Counted from the first letter of the stretch, positions 1 through 10,388 are shown. The stretch is DNA of 52,015 nucleotides from an uncultured Verrucomicrobiota bacterium (GCA_903844265.1 CAIMTB010000629.1:1-52015); one strand, 5' to 3'. The notes: generated from the sequence alone by a model not told the origin. Translations and numbers: made by a program.

Positions 1-89
1 ACGGCGATCAACCAGAGGTACCAGGGACGACCGCCACCCGCGGTCGGGGCGGCTGGGTTGGGGGACTTGGAACGAGGCGTTTCTCTCAT
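1..89 (-). CDS. 5' end of a protein-coding gene running off the left edge; N-terminus MRETPRSKSPNPAAPTAGGGRPWYLWLIAV... (polar/Pro-rich then hydrophobic; possibly membrane-anchored, FtsH-like N-terminus not excluded)
   Basis: Reverse-strand ATG at 89-87, open to the window edge; basic/polar stretch followed by the start of a hydrophobic segment. Confidence 0.4.
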   Translation of the reverse strand, partial: MRETPRSKSPNPAAPTAGGGRPWYLWLIA

Positions 90-251
90 GTTACAGCGAC
101 GGTCGGACGGTGATCACGGTCAGAACGCGGGCAGCCTGCACCCGACCAACCGGTGCCGTCACGCCACCTTCGATGCGGGGCTTCGGTCCCCAGGACGGGC
201 CATTCCCGTCCGAAAAGATGCGCACCTGGAAACGGTGCATCGGGTAGTGCA

Positions 252-401
252 CCCGAGTCAGGAGGTAGGGTGGGCAGTCCCTTGCCCGCCGGGCGATCGT
301 CGTCACCCGACGGCGCAGGGGGGGGTGGCGTGCCTGGGTGAGTCCGCAAAGGACGGCGCGCAGCGGAGTGCACGCCCACAACTCGTGGATGCACGGCCCT
401 G
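252..401 (-). repeat. Copy 1 of mosaic palindromic intergenic repeat (modules M1+M3)
   Basis: Reverse complement contains GTGCACTCCGCTGCGCGCCGTCCTTTGCGGACTCACCCAGGCAC...GGCGGGCAAGGGACTGCCCACCCTACCTCCTGACT, matching copies at 28.5 kb and 47.4 kb. Confidence 0.85.
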
Positions 402-463
402 GAAACCCGACGCGCATTTGCAGGTGACCGGGCGCACTGAAACTGCAAGAACTGTCCATCACC

Positions 464-1249
464 ATGAAGATTTCTCATTCCTTCCCGTGTAAAAATCAGG
501 CCTACCCATGCCGCCGCGCCCCTGGTTTCACGCTGATTGAGCTGCTCGTGGTCATCGCCATCATCGCGATCCTCGCCAGCATGCTCCTGCCGGCACTTGC
601 CAAGGCCAAGACCAAGGCCATCCAGATCAAGTGCACGAACAACATGCGCCAACTCGGCCTCGCGATTCGCATGTACGCCGACGACAACAAGGAGAACTTC
701 CCCGATTGCACCGGCGCCGTCTGGCCCTGGGACCTTCCCGCCAAGGCGGCCGATGCGTTCGTCGCCAACGGCGGAGGACGGCACATTCTCTACTGCCCCG
801 GTTTCGCCAAGCAGGACAACAACACGCTCTGGGCTTTCACCACCGGGGTGACCAATGAGATCGCCGGAGACAAGGCCAGTGGCTACCGCGTGATCGGCTA
901 CGCCGTGGCGTTCAAGGGCGCCGGCCGCATCAAGGCCACCAACATCACGGAATCCCTCAACCCCGCCCCGTGGAACATCGGCGGCGGCCTCACCGAAAAC
1001 CCGGGCCCATCCGCCCGCGTCGTGGCCGCCGACGGCACGATCTCGGTAGGCAGCAGTGAAAGCGACCGCTCCCGCAATCGCTACACGAAGATCGACGGCG
1101 GCTGGAAAGGCCACCAGTCCCCCCACCTCGCCAACAACAACATGCCCGCCGGAGGAAACCTCCTCTACCTCGACGGCCACGCCGCTTTCAACAAGTTCCA
1201 GACAATGCACGTCCGCACCGACGGAACCGACCCGAGCTTCTGGTGGTGA
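464..1249 (+). CDS. Type II secretion/prepilin-type pseudopilin (N-terminal cleavage/methylation domain, C-terminal H-X9-DG-like motif)
   Basis: [29 protein letters not shown] prepilin motif; C-terminal [16 protein letters not shown]. Confidence 0.92.
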   Translation: MKISHSFPCKNQAYPCRRAPGFTLIELLVVIAIIAILASMLLPALAKAKTKAIQIKCTNNMRQLGLAIRMYADDNKENFPDCTGAVWPWDLPAKAADAFVANGGGRHILYCPGFAKQDNNTLWAFTTGVTNEIAGDKASGYRVIGYAVAFKGAGRIKATNITESLNPAPWNIGGGLTENPGPSARVVAADGTISVGSSESDRSRNRYTKIDGGWKGHQSPHLANNNMPAGGNLLYLDGHAAFNKFQTMHVRTDGTDPSFWW

Positions 1250-1318
1250 ATGCCGGTTGGGGGCGGCGACGCGGTCAGATCACGGGGAACCCGCACGCCA
1301 CGGATGGGCCCATCACCT

Positions 1319-2095
1319 TCAGGTCAGATACTTCTGCACGATGTGCGGCGGCAGACCTTTGAGGTCCATCAGGGTGAGGAAATCGATCGTCTTGAATTCG
1401 CGGTCGATCGCAGGCGGGCCGCAGATCCGGGCGCCGATGGAGAGATAGGCGGCCAGGAGACGGGGGACGCGGGGCGGAGGCTCGACGAAGGCATCCATCG
1501 GGCACACGTGGCTGGGCTGGGGGACTGTCCGCCAGCCTTCGGGCGCGAGATGGCTGGATTCCAATTGCCGGTACATGGCCGCGCCTTCGCGGGGCTCCTG
1601 GGAGGTGAGCGAACTGCAGCCGATCAGGTACCCGGCATCCCTCTCCCTGGCATAGGCCGCGATTCCCTTCCAGAGCAGGCTGAGCACCGACAGATTCCGA
1701 TGCTGGGCGTGGACGCAGGCCCGGCCGAGCTCGATGATCTCGTTGCGTGCCGCCTCGAAGGGCGTGAAATCGAATTCCTGCTGGCTGTAATAACCAAGGT
1801 TCCGCAGCGCGGCCGCCCCCGTCTGCAGGCGGTACGTCCCGACCACCAGGCTCGTGGCGACCTCCTCCACGAGGAGATGGTCACAGACGGCATCAAAGGC
1901 ATCGACATCGAGCCCGATGGCATACGACTCGCTCAACCCCTCCCGCATCTCGAGGTTGAACACCTCGAACCGCAACCGCTGGGCGGCGCGGACATCCTCA
2001 GGCCGTGCCGCGAGCCGCAGGCTGTAGGCGCCCTGGCCCCGCGCAAGGATGCGATCACCCACCGTCGCGGGTCCGCTTTCCGGAGTTGGATTCAT
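1319..2095 (-). CDS. GNAT-fold acyl-homoserine-lactone-synthase/hemolysin-like N-acyltransferase (OlsB-like)
   Basis: RLRFEVFNLEMREGL...CDHLLVEE..VVGTYRL...EIIELGRACVHAQHRN...YLIGCSSL typical of the OlsB/hemolysin acyltransferase family; start moved to MNPTPESG from the track start at 2281. Confidence 0.8.
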   Translation of the reverse strand: MNPTPESGPATVGDRILARGQGAYSLRLAARPEDVRAAQRLRFEVFNLEMREGLSESYAIGLDVDAFDAVCDHLLVEEVATSLVVGTYRLQTGAAALRNLGYYSQQEFDFTPFEAARNEIIELGRACVHAQHRNLSVLSLLWKGIAAYARERDAGYLIGCSSLTSQEPREGAAMYRQLESSHLAPEGWRTVPQPSHVCPMDAFVEPPPRVPRLLAAYLSIGARICGPPAIDREFKTIDFLTLMDLKGLPPHIVQKYLT

Positions 2096-2250
2096 CAAGG
2101 AATGACGCGCGGAGAAGGGACGGATCCGGAAGGTGTCACTCCCAGCCGACGCCCAACGACCCAAACGCCCCTGCCTGTCTAACCGTGCCACCGGCCAAAA
2201 CAAGCCCGAACCTCTGTCGTGATGCCTTCCCGACCATCGCGACCGAGTCT

Positions 2251-2320
2251 CGCGCCGTCCTTTGCAGACGCACCCAGGCACGGCGCCCTCGGAGAGGCCG
2301 CCCTACCGCCGAGAACCCAG
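2251..2320 (+). repeat. Copy 2 of mosaic palindromic repeat (partial M1+M2)
   Basis: CGCGCCGTCCTTTGCAGACGCACCCAGGCACGGCGCCCTCGGAGAGGCCGCCCTACCGCCGAGAAC; near-identical to the reverse complement of 50251-50330. Confidence 0.85.
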
Positions 2321-2396
2321 GGATCCAGTACCCCGACGCGTCCGCCCAACTTTTTGCTCCAAGCTGAGCTCGGGGACCTGCTATTCCTTCGGCCCC

Positions 2397-4298
2397 GTGT
2401 CGAACAATCCGCTCGCTGAAATCCGCCAAACCCGGCTCGACAAGGCCGCCGCCCTCCGCGCCCGCGGCCTAAACCCGTATCCTTCCAAGAGCCGACGGAC
2501 CCATTATGCCGACCGCGTCCTCGCCGATTTCGAGGCACTCTCAGGCCAGACGGTCACCGTGGCCGGACGGCTGATGTCGATGCGCGACCAGGGCGCCATC
2601 GCGTTCGCCCACGTCCAGGACCAGGGCGGCCGCATCCAGCTGTTCCTCCGGAAGAACGATGTCGCGATCACCGATCCGCTGCAGGGGACGCTGGGTTACG
2701 CCGAATTGAACCTCGCGGACCTCGGGGACATCATCGAGGCGACCGGCACGGTGATGAAGACGAAGCGGGGTGAGGTCAGCATCCAGGTCACCGAATTGCG
2801 CCTGCTCACCAAGGCCATCCGTCCGATGCCGGACCAGTGGCACGGGCTCAAGGACCGCGAGTTGGTTTTGCGCAAGCGCTACCTCGACACCACGCTCGAC
2901 CTCGCGACCAAGGATCGCTTTGGGGCCATCTCGCGGATGATCACCGCAATGCGCCAATTCCTGATCGGCCGCGGATTCCTCGAGTTCCAGACGCCCGTGA
3001 TCCAACCGCAATACGGCGGGGGCACGGCAAAGCCGTTCAAGACGCACGTCAACGCTCTCGGCGTCGACATGTATCTCGCGATCTCCCACGAACTCTATCT
3101 CAAGCGCCTCATCGCCGCCGGCTACGACAAGGTCTTCACCATCGGCCGCTACTTCCGCAACGAAGGCATCGACCGCTCGCATCATCCCGAGTTCTCCATG
3201 GTCGAGACCATGACCGCGTACGAGAACTACGAGTACAACATGCAGCTCGTGGAGGACATGTTCCGCCACGTGGCAACGACCGTCTTCGACCGCACCCAGT
3301 TCAAGGTGAAGGGCCACGAGATCGATTTCGCCCCCGCCTGGCGCCGCGTCCGCATGGCCGACGCGGTGAAGGAAAAGACCGGCGTCGACTTCCCGTCGAT
3401 CGCTTCGCTGGCCGAAGCCAACGCCGCCCTCGCACAGATCGGCATCGACGATCCCCAGGCCTCGATCGGCGAGGCCATGGTCCGGGCCTTCGAGCACGCC
3501 GTCGAAGCCACGCTCATCCAGCCCACGCTGGTGTATGGACAACCGGTCGAGATATCGCCGCTGGCCAAGCCAATGGCCGACGATCCGCGGTTCGTCGAGC
3601 GCTTCGAGATCTACATCGGAGGCATGGAATGCGGCGACAACTGGAGCGAACAGAACGACCCCGCCCAGCTCCTCGAAACCTGGCGCAGCGCCTACCGCGA
3701 AGCCGACCGCGACGAAGGCAAGTTCCACACCCTCGACTTCGATTTCATCGAATGCCTCGAGTACGGCATCCCTCCCACGACCGGCATCGGGCCCGGCATC
3801 GAGCGCATGGCCATGATCTTCACCGAGCAGGAGAACATCGACGACGTGATCTTCTTCCCCCTCCTCCGACCGGTGATCTCGCCCATCAATGCCCAACTCT
3901 ACGGCATTGAAAAACCCGCCGAACCCGGGCCCGCCAACTGGGACGGTGCGGCTGCCGTGACCTTCGACGAATTCAAGAGGCTCAGCCGCGACGGCGCCAT
4001 CACCGCGCACGGATCGGCACTGATCCTCCGGCCGGCAGTCCGGATGTGGTCCTCGATCGCGCCCGCCGCGGTGACCCGCTTCACCGCCTACGCCGACATC
4101 GAAGGGCTTCTCCCCCACGGGTCCGTCAGGGTCGCCGGCCTGCCGTTGCCCCACGACGAAACCACCCCCGAATCCGCCGTGGCTGAACTCGTCGCGTTCC
4201 TCAAGGCCACGTTCCCGGGCAGGGAAGTGAACATCGCACCCACGGGCAAGGCTCCCCCACCACCCACCGAACCGCACATGGATTCACCCGGCCTCTGA
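2397..4298 (+). CDS. lysS: Lysyl-tRNA synthetase, class II, with about 135-140 aa C-terminal extension
   Basis: OB-fold N-terminus, HHPEFSMVE, GGMECGDNWSEQNDP, GIGPGIERMAMIFT; GTG start (VSNNPLAEIRQTRLDKAAALR). The track start at 2262 would translate the intergenic repeat. Confidence 0.95.
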   Translation: MSNNPLAEIRQTRLDKAAALRARGLNPYPSKSRRTHYADRVLADFEALSGQTVTVAGRLMSMRDQGAIAFAHVQDQGGRIQLFLRKNDVAITDPLQGTLGYAELNLADLGDIIEATGTVMKTKRGEVSIQVTELRLLTKAIRPMPDQWHGLKDRELVLRKRYLDTTLDLATKDRFGAISRMITAMRQFLIGRGFLEFQTPVIQPQYGGGTAKPFKTHVNALGVDMYLAISHELYLKRLIAAGYDKVFTIGRYFRNEGIDRSHHPEFSMVETMTAYENYEYNMQLVEDMFRHVATTVFDRTQFKVKGHEIDFAPAWRRVRMADAVKEKTGVDFPSIASLAEANAALAQIGIDDPQASIGEAMVRAFEHAVEATLIQPTLVYGQPVEISPLAKPMADDPRFVERFEIYIGGMECGDNWSEQNDPAQLLETWRSAYREADRDEGKFHTLDFDFIECLEYGIPPTTGIGPGIERMAMIFTEQENIDDVIFFPLLRPVISPINAQLYGIEKPAEPGPANWDGAAAVTFDEFKRLSRDGAITAHGSALILRPAVRMWSSIAPAAVTRFTAYADIEGLLPHGSVRVAGLPLPHDETTPESAVAELVAFLKATFPGREVNIAPTGKAPPPPTEPHMDSPGL

Positions 4299-4348
4299 GG
4301 GATGTCCCGAGTCTCGGGCCGGGCGTCTCCAGACCCGCGGCCGGGCCC

Positions 4349-6622
4349 TCACGCCCACCCCAGCGCCCGTCCGATTTGGCGGACCGCAAAGGCGAGGATC
4401 CACGCCAACCCGCTCATGTAGCCGAGCTGGAAAAAGGCCCATTTCCAGGTGTTGGTTTCGCGGCGAACCACGGCGATCGTGCTCACGCACTGCAGGGCGA
4501 AGACATAGAAGACCATGAGGGTGACGCCCGTCAGGGGCGTGTAGAGAGCCGTGCCATCGTCCCGCCGTTGCGCCTGCATGGCCGCCACCAATCCGCCACG
4601 ACCTTCCGCCGAACGGTCGTAGTCCCCCACGTTGTAGACCGTCGACATCGTGCTGACGAAGACCTCGCGTGCGGCGAATGACGAGACGATCCCGATGCCG
4701 ATCTTCCAGTCGAATCCCAAAGGCACGAGCGCCGGCTCGATGGCACGCCCCAGGATCCCCGCAAAACTGTGTCGCAACCGGTCGCCGGCCACCTCGTGGT
4801 CGATGCTTCGCAACTGCTCCGCCCGCGCTGGCCCGGCCGGGGCAGCCTCGATCACCGCCCGACGCGTGGCAAATCCAGCGGCCCGCGTCGCGCTCCGGGG
4901 ATACGTCGCCAGCACCCAGAGGACCATGTTGATCACGAGGATCACGGTCCCGGCGCGGCGGACGAAGAGCATCGAGCGGTCCCACATGTGCCGCACCACG
5001 GTGCGCAGGCTGGGCCGCTTGTAGGGCGGCAGCTCCATGATGAGCAACGGGGTATGCCCTTTGAGCAGGGTGCGCTTGAAGAGCCACGCCATCCCCAGCG
5101 CGACGGTGATCCCCAGCAGGTACATGCCCAGCATCGTCAGCGCCGAGAGCCTCATGAACCCGAACACCAGGACGTCCGGGATGCACGCCGCGATGAGCAC
5201 CGTGTAGACGGGAAGCCGCGCGGAACAGCTCATCAGCGGCGCCACCAGGATCGTCACCAACCGGTCCTTCGGCGTCTCGATCGTCCGGGTCGCAAGAATC
5301 CCCGGAATCGCACAGGCGAACGAGCTCAGCAACGGGATGAAGCTCTTTCCGTGCAGCCCCACCTTGCTCATCAGCCGATCCATCAGGAACGCCGCCCGCG
5401 CCATGTAGCCGGTGTCCTCGAGCAACCCGATGAACAGGAACAGGAGCAGGATCTGCGGGAGGAACACCAGAACCGCACCCACGCCCGCGACCACACCGTC
5501 CGAAATCAAGTCGTGCAGATCACCCGCCGGCATCGACGCATTCACCACCCCGCCCAGCCACACCACGCCGGATGAAATCCATTCCATCGGCACCGTGGCC
5601 AGGCTGAAGATGCTCTGGAACATCAGGAACATCAGCGACACGAAGATCAAAGGCCCCCACGCACCATGGGTCACCACGCGGTCGAGGCGGTCGCTGAACG
5701 TCTCCCCGGGCAACACGGCCTCGCGGCTCACCGCCCAGTGAATCTCCGAGACACGCGCGTACCGGGCCTCGATCGCTACACTGGCCCACTCGATTCGCGC
5801 GATCTCAAGGCGCGACCTCGCGGCACGCACCCGCTCGTCGAGACCCGGAACAGCACGCCCCCCCGCCTCCAGCGCCCGCAACGCCTTGTCGTCGCTCAAC
5901 AGCAGCAAGGCCTCCGGCGCGCGCGGCACCGCCCGCGATCGCGCCCCACCATCCGACTGCAGCCATTCCGCCAGGGACCGGCGCTCTTCGGCCATGCCGG
6001 CCGGAAGCTCGAGGAAGGAGCGCGGTTTCGGACGCGTCTCGGCTTCGGGATGAAGCGCCAGCCGCAACACCTCCGCACGAAGACGATCCAGCCCGTCGCT
6101 GCGGTTGGCGACCATCGGCACCACCGGGACACCGAGCTCCTCCGCGAGGGCAGCTGCATCGACCTCGATCCCGTTGTCCCGCGCCACATCCACCATGTTC
6201 AGCCCGAGGACCGTCGGGTAGCCCAGCTCGATCACCTGGGTTGCATAGTAGAGGTTGCGCTCGAGGTTCGACGCGTCGACGACGACCACCACCAGCGTGG
6301 GAGCAGGCACCTCGTCGAGCCGCTGCAACAAGACGTCGCAAGCCACCGCCTCGTCGATCGACTGCGGGCTCAGGCTGTAGGAACCGGGGAGGTCGAGGAT
6401 CGTGAACCGCAGATGCGGCGGCGTGCCACGCAGGCGCCCTTCCTTGCGCTCCACCGTCACGCCCGCGTAGTTGCCCACCTTGGCGCGGAGACCCGTCAAG
6501 GCGTTGAACAACGTGGTCTTGCCGCAGTTGGGATTCCCGGTCAGCGCGACGAGAAACTCCCGCGGCTCCGACGACGAGCCGGAGGCGGAGGATGGGTGTG
6601 GAAACGGCTTGGCGACCATCAT
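4349..6622 (-). CDS. feoB: Ferrous iron transport protein B
   Basis: GNPNCGKTTLFNALTG G1, DLPGSYSLSP, GLNMVDVA, long polytopic C-terminus with IPLLSSFACAIPGILATRTI. Confidence 0.97.
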   Translation of the reverse strand: MMVAKPFPHPSSASGSSSEPREFLVALTGNPNCGKTTLFNALTGLRAKVGNYAGVTVERKEGRLRGTPPHLRFTILDLPGSYSLSPQSIDEAVACDVLLQRLDEVPAPTLVVVVVDASNLERNLYYATQVIELGYPTVLGLNMVDVARDNGIEVDAAALAEELGVPVVPMVANRSDGLDRLRAEVLRLALHPEAETRPKPRSFLELPAGMAEERRSLAEWLQSDGGARSRAVPRAPEALLLLSDDKALRALEAGGRAVPGLDERVRAARSRLEIARIEWASVAIEARYARVSEIHWAVSREAVLPGETFSDRLDRVVTHGAWGPLIFVSLMFLMFQSIFSLATVPMEWISSGVVWLGGVVNASMPAGDLHDLISDGVVAGVGAVLVFLPQILLLFLFIGLLEDTGYMARAAFLMDRLMSKVGLHGKSFIPLLSSFACAIPGILATRTIETPKDRLVTILVAPLMSCSARLPVYTVLIAACIPDVLVFGFMRLSALTMLGMYLLGITVALGMAWLFKRTLLKGHTPLLIMELPPYKRPSLRTVVRHMWDRSMLFVRRAGTVILVINMVLWVLATYPRSATRAAGFATRRAVIEAAPAGPARAEQLRSIDHEVAGDRLRHSFAGILGRAIEPALVPLGFDWKIGIGIVSSFAAREVFVSTMSTVYNVGDYDRSAEGRGGLVAAMQAQRRDDGTALYTPLTGVTLMVFYVFALQCVSTIAVVRRETNTWKWAFFQLGYMSGLAWILAFAVRQIGRALGWA

Positions 6623-6748
6623 TCCCTTCCAATCTCCACAACCCCACGCGCCACGGCTTGCGACAACTTGCGGTTGATTGTCGGGAGCTTGACCCCGACC
6701 CCAGACGATCCACGCACCGAAACACCCTCCGGCCCCGGGCTCTCCCGG

Positions 6749-7009
6749 TCACCGCACCGGCATGGGACGCACCAGGATCTGCTCGGCATCGCTCCGCCGA
6801 AGCGTCAGATGGTACCCGCGCACCTTGATCTCCACCGGATCCCCCATGGGCGCAAACCGGACCAACTCGAGCGGGGTCCCGACAATCAGCCCCATTTCCA
6901 GAAGCCGCGAACGGTCGGCCATCGCGATGCGGATCTCGGCCACCCGACCTCGCGCCCCGGCGGCAAGCGAGCTGAGCGGGATGGGCTGGATGTCTGTGGA
7001 ATCACTCAT
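6749..7009 (-). CDS. feoA: FeoA-domain protein
   Basis: LSSLAAGARGRVAEI..RSRLLEMGLIVGTPLELVRFAPMGDPVEIKVRGYHLTLRRSDAEQI. Confidence 0.92.
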   Translation of the reverse strand: MSDSTDIQPIPLSSLAAGARGRVAEIRIAMADRSRLLEMGLIVGTPLELVRFAPMGDPVEIKVRGYHLTLRRSDAEQILVRPMPVR

Positions 7010-7308
7010 TGCGGACGAGGTCGGGCATTGGGTTGTGCGGGCTCCACGACGATCATGCTCGCGAGGTCCTTGCTGATCCCGAGCCGGACATTGCAGACCT
7101 GACAGATGACATGCGTGTGCTTGCTCAGCACCCGCACCCGCTGCCGCTCGCAGAACCCCAGTTCACGCAGGCGGATCGCCACGTCCGCCGGCGCCTTCAA
7201 TTCCCGAACCATCAACGAAGCCCCCGCTGCGGCCTGCGCCAGGGAGCACGTCACGGGATCGCCACACAGTCTCGGCACAGGAACGTCCTTCTCCGACGGT
7301 TGCGTCAT
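7006..7308 (-). CDS. Second FeoA-domain protein, overlapping feoA by 4 nt
   Basis: RLRELGFCERQRVRVLSKHTHVICQVCNVRLGISKDLASMIVVEP. Confidence 0.85.
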   Translation of the reverse strand: MTQPSEKDVPVPRLCGDPVTCSLAQAAAGASLMVRELKAPADVAIRLRELGFCERQRVRVLSKHTHVICQVCNVRLGISKDLASMIVVEPAQPNARPRPQ

Positions 7309-7354
7309 CAGGGGCCAACCTGTCTGCGCCCGGTTCCCGGTTCAAGCCGGTTTC

Positions 7355-8293
7355 TCAGTGCATCTCGATGTCACACGATCCGATGGCTCCCGCGAAGTAG
7401 TTGAACTGCACGTTGGGATGCTCGCCGAGCAGCGACATCGGCACACACGAATCCACGATCCCCTTGGAGATCATGTACGCCGTGAGCCGCATCCCGAACG
7501 GGTTGTCATGGTGCCCGGGATGCCAGATCGAAACCTTCTCGGCACGCCACGTCTCCAGCGGCCCCACCGTCACCGCGCGGGTCGGCACCAACGAGATGTT
7601 CCCGCCCGCACTGGTCCGCGCATTCTGCGCGAGTGTCAGCGGGTGAAGATCCACGACGCGGGTCGCGAGCTTCCGGTATTCCGAAGCCGGCGGCGGGTCG
7701 GTGCGCCACTTGCCCCGGCGCGGAAGCGGATCGTTGAACGCCCAATGCTTGATGTCCCCCTGCCCACCCTGCATCACCGCACACCGAACCCCGGCATCCC
7801 ACGAACGCCGATACACCGCCGTGTCCGCCTTCGGAAAATGAAGGTTCGCATCCGGCATGCACAGCCGCCCATCCATCCGACTGAAGCACAGCTCACGGTC
7901 ACACCGCTCGAAGCTGAGTGGATGCGTCGCCGGCACCTCCTTCCCCGTCGCCGCATCGACCCACTCGTCCATGCCCCAGAAATGCGCCGACCGCACGTCC
8001 AGCCCAAGCGCATTCACGATCCGCGCCACCAGCGGCAGATGCTCCGTCGGCCCGATCGGACCACAGACCCCCACCGGGTTGTCGTCCGTGCTCTGCTGCC
8101 AAGCCTCGATGTATTCAAGGGCCTCGGCCAGGTAGAATTCCTCGAGCGTCGGATACGTCCGGACCGTGAATCCAGGCCGCGACAAACGGGCCAGGTCGCG
8201 GGCCTTGAGCCGGGCCACCTCCGCCAACAACTCGGCGTCGAGCGTCGTGTAATCCCACCAATCCGGTGCAATCGTACTCTGTTTCCGCGGCAT
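7355..8293 (-). CDS. Glucosamine-6-phosphate deaminase/isomerase-like (NagB-family) protein
   Basis: [61 protein letters not shown] motifs; start taken as [13 protein letters not shown]. Confidence 0.8.
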   Translation of the reverse strand: MPRKQSTIAPDWWDYTTLDAELLAEVARLKARDLARLSRPGFTVRTYPTLEEFYLAEALEYIEAWQQSTDDNPVGVCGPIGPTEHLPLVARIVNALGLDVRSAHFWGMDEWVDAATGKEVPATHPLSFERCDRELCFSRMDGRLCMPDANLHFPKADTAVYRRSWDAGVRCAVMQGGQGDIKHWAFNDPLPRRGKWRTDPPPASEYRKLATRVVDLHPLTLAQNARTSAGGNISLVPTRAVTVGPLETWRAEKVSIWHPGHHDNPFGMRLTAYMISKGIVDSCVPMSLLGEHPNVQFNYFAGAIGSCDIEMH

Positions 8294-8352
8294 GATCCGG
8301 TCGTCATGCGGGATGGAGGTCCGACGGTCAATACCCGTCTTCATCCTCCACT

Positions 8353-9180
8353 TCAAACCCGGCTCTCGCGCCCCACGCCCCCACGAAAACGCACACCTCC
8401 ACCCCTGCTTCCAACCGGGTTCACCAGGAACGACCGACCCAGCACCGTATGCAACGGGTCCACCCCGGCCGCCGAAAATCCCAGATGCGTGTGGCGCCTC
8501 CATCCCTCCGCATGCTCGAACCGTCCCGATTGCCGACCCACTTCGCGTCCAAAATCCTCCATGGCCTGAAGGTAGGAATCCATGCCCTGGCTCTCGTCGA
8601 GCCACGCCCTCTGGCTGCTGTGCACCGCCAGCGCAGCACGCTTCGCCTCCTGCACAGCCGTGGTGTCCACCCACGCCCCCGCCGACGCCGGCGCCCCGAG
8701 CGGATCACACAGGCCATGCGGCATCGCATGATAGATCGTCACGTCCCCATGGATCGCCGGGGTCGACGGCTCGGTCCGATAATTCGGCATCCCGCGCGAA
8801 AAAGCCGCGGTCACCGCCAGCCGGCAGGTGTTCACGTGATCCTCCATGTAGTCCACCGGAGGATGCGTCAGGACGATTGTCGGCCCCACCTTCCGCACCA
8901 CCGCCGCCACCCGCCGCAACAGACGGTCCTCATAAAAAATCTCAAGGTCGTCTGCGATCGGCGCGTGCCACACCGCCCCCATGAGCTTCGCCGCAGCCTT
9001 CGCCTCCTTCCGTCGCATCCCACGCAACCGTCCCGGGGGAATCGTCGCCGAACCGCAGTTGCCCGAGCTCAGGTTGAAGTAATGGATCTTCCACCCCGCA
9101 CGTCGAAGCAGGATCAAGGTCCCCGCCATCAGGAACTCGATGTCGTCGGGATGGGCGGCAATCGCAAGCGCGGAAGGCAT
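8353..9180 (-). CDS. PIG-L family deacetylase
   Basis: [20 protein letters not shown] (AHPDD motif) and [14 protein letters not shown]. Confidence 0.9.
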   Translation of the reverse strand: MPSALAIAAHPDDIEFLMAGTLILLRRAGWKIHYFNLSSGNCGSATIPPGRLRGMRRKEAKAAAKLMGAVWHAPIADDLEIFYEDRLLRRVAAVVRKVGPTIVLTHPPVDYMEDHVNTCRLAVTAAFSRGMPNYRTEPSTPAIHGDVTIYHAMPHGLCDPLGAPASAGAWVDTTAVQEAKRAALAVHSSQRAWLDESQGMDSYLQAMEDFGREVGRQSGRFEHAEGWRRHTHLGFSAAGVDPLHTVLGRSFLVNPVGSRGGGVRFRGGVGRESRV

Positions 9181-9232
9181 GGCTCGGGAAGTTCTGGGAA
9201 TTGCAGTGGGTCTAGCGGCAACGACGACCGCC

Positions 9233-10270
9233 TCAACCCGCGACCCCGTGCCGCTTGTCGTGGCGCTGCGCCGAATGGTCGGCATGATAGATGACCTCAT
9301 GCGTGACCACGGCGTCGGCAAGACTGGTCAGAGCCATCTCCCGACCCTCGTCCAACGCCGTGAAAAACGCCTCGAACTGCGCCTGGTACGGATGATCCGA
9401 CACGTCGCCCGAGTCCAGCATCGGCACCCCCAACCGACTCCACTGCTTCTTGCTCAACCCGCCCAGCCGCGAACTGAAAAACTTGTCGTCCAACAATGTC
9501 CCCTCGCTGCCCACCAACTGGACCCTGAAGTAATACGGCTGCTGGCAGTCGATCACCGACGCGCACTTCCCCACCCGACCGTCCTTGAACCGCAGGATGC
9601 TCACGCTTGTGGTCGGATATTCGTAGGCCGCGAAATCCTTCGAGCTCGAGTGGGTCGCATAACTGCTCACGGTCTCGACGTCCGGCCCCATCAGCAGCAG
9701 CAGGGCGTCCATCGCATGGCAACCCGCCGACAACAGGCTGCTCCCGCCCGCACCCTTCCGGACGTTCCACCGGTACTGCCCATACCACGGCCCGATGCCG
9801 TGGAAATAGTCGACCTCGGCGTAATGCACGCGACCGAGCAGTCCCTGGTCGACGAACGCCTTGGCCGTCCGCAACTGGCTCGAGTACCGGCACTCGAAGC
9901 AGACACAGGTCCTCACCCCCGCCTTGTCAACCGCCTCCCGGACCGCCATCAAATCCTCGTGGTTCAACGCCACCGGTTTTTCGATGATCAGGTGCTTTCC
10001 CGCCTGCGCCGCCGCGATGGCCTGATGCGCATGGTCCTGCGGATACGAGCAGACCGACACCACATCGAGATCCGGCTGGGCCAGGAACGATTTCAGGTCC
10101 CGAAACACCCGCACCGGACCCCCGTGCTGCGCCGACAGCTTCGCCTCGTCCAGCGCCCGTGCCGAAAGGATCGAGCCGACCCGGGCCCGACCCGTCGCCT
10201 GGATCGCCGGGATGTGCGCGCTCGCAACCCAACCGTAACCGATGATGCCGACGTTGTAGGAAGTGGCCAT
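9233..10270 (-). CDS. Gfo/Idh/MocA family oxidoreductase
   Basis: NVGIIGYGWVASAHIPAI Rossmann motif; KHLIIEKPVALN (EKP motif). Confidence 0.93.
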   Translation of the reverse strand: MATSYNVGIIGYGWVASAHIPAIQATGRARVGSILSARALDEAKLSAQHGGPVRVFRDLKSFLAQPDLDVVSVCSYPQDHAHQAIAAAQAGKHLIIEKPVALNHEDLMAVREAVDKAGVRTCVCFECRYSSQLRTAKAFVDQGLLGRVHYAEVDYFHGIGPWYGQYRWNVRKGAGGSSLLSAGCHAMDALLLLMGPDVETVSSYATHSSSKDFAAYEYPTTSVSILRFKDGRVGKCASVIDCQQPYYFRVQLVGSEGTLLDDKFFSSRLGGLSKKQWSRLGVPMLDSGDVSDHPYQAQFEAFFTALDEGREMALTSLADAVVTHEVIYHADHSAQRHDKRHGVAG

Positions 10271-10388
10271 GTTGTGTCCGGGGATTGGTCTGACGCGATG
10301 CCACCCAACCCGCGCCGGCTTGTCAAAGCCTTCCCGTCTCGCGGTCCCGGTTGCCCCGGGTGCAAGTCCCTGCTCTCCTGTGCGGATG

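Noticed and set aside
86-492. ORFs over the left intergenic region (58-492 +, 86-1210 -, 91-465 -)
   Set aside because: They translate repeat copy 1 (HSAARRPLRTHPGTP...-type peptide) and antisense of the pseudopilin; not genes.
2541-4277. 578-aa minus-strand ORF opposite lysS
   Set aside because: Shadow ORF of a high-GC3 gene; low-complexity translation rich in V/D/E/G, no recognisable motifs, fully antisense to confident lysS.
6660-6685. CGACAA...TTGTCG inverted repeat in the feoA-feoB gap as an iron box
   Set aside because: Short stem with an 11-12 nt loop and no Fur-type AT-rich core; not supportable as a regulator site.
4769-9294. Plus-strand ORFs 4769-5575, 5666-7102, 7106-8569, 8449-9294
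   Set aside because: Arg/His/Pro/Gln-rich antisense translations of feoB, feoA, the NagB-like and PIG-L genes; no motifs.
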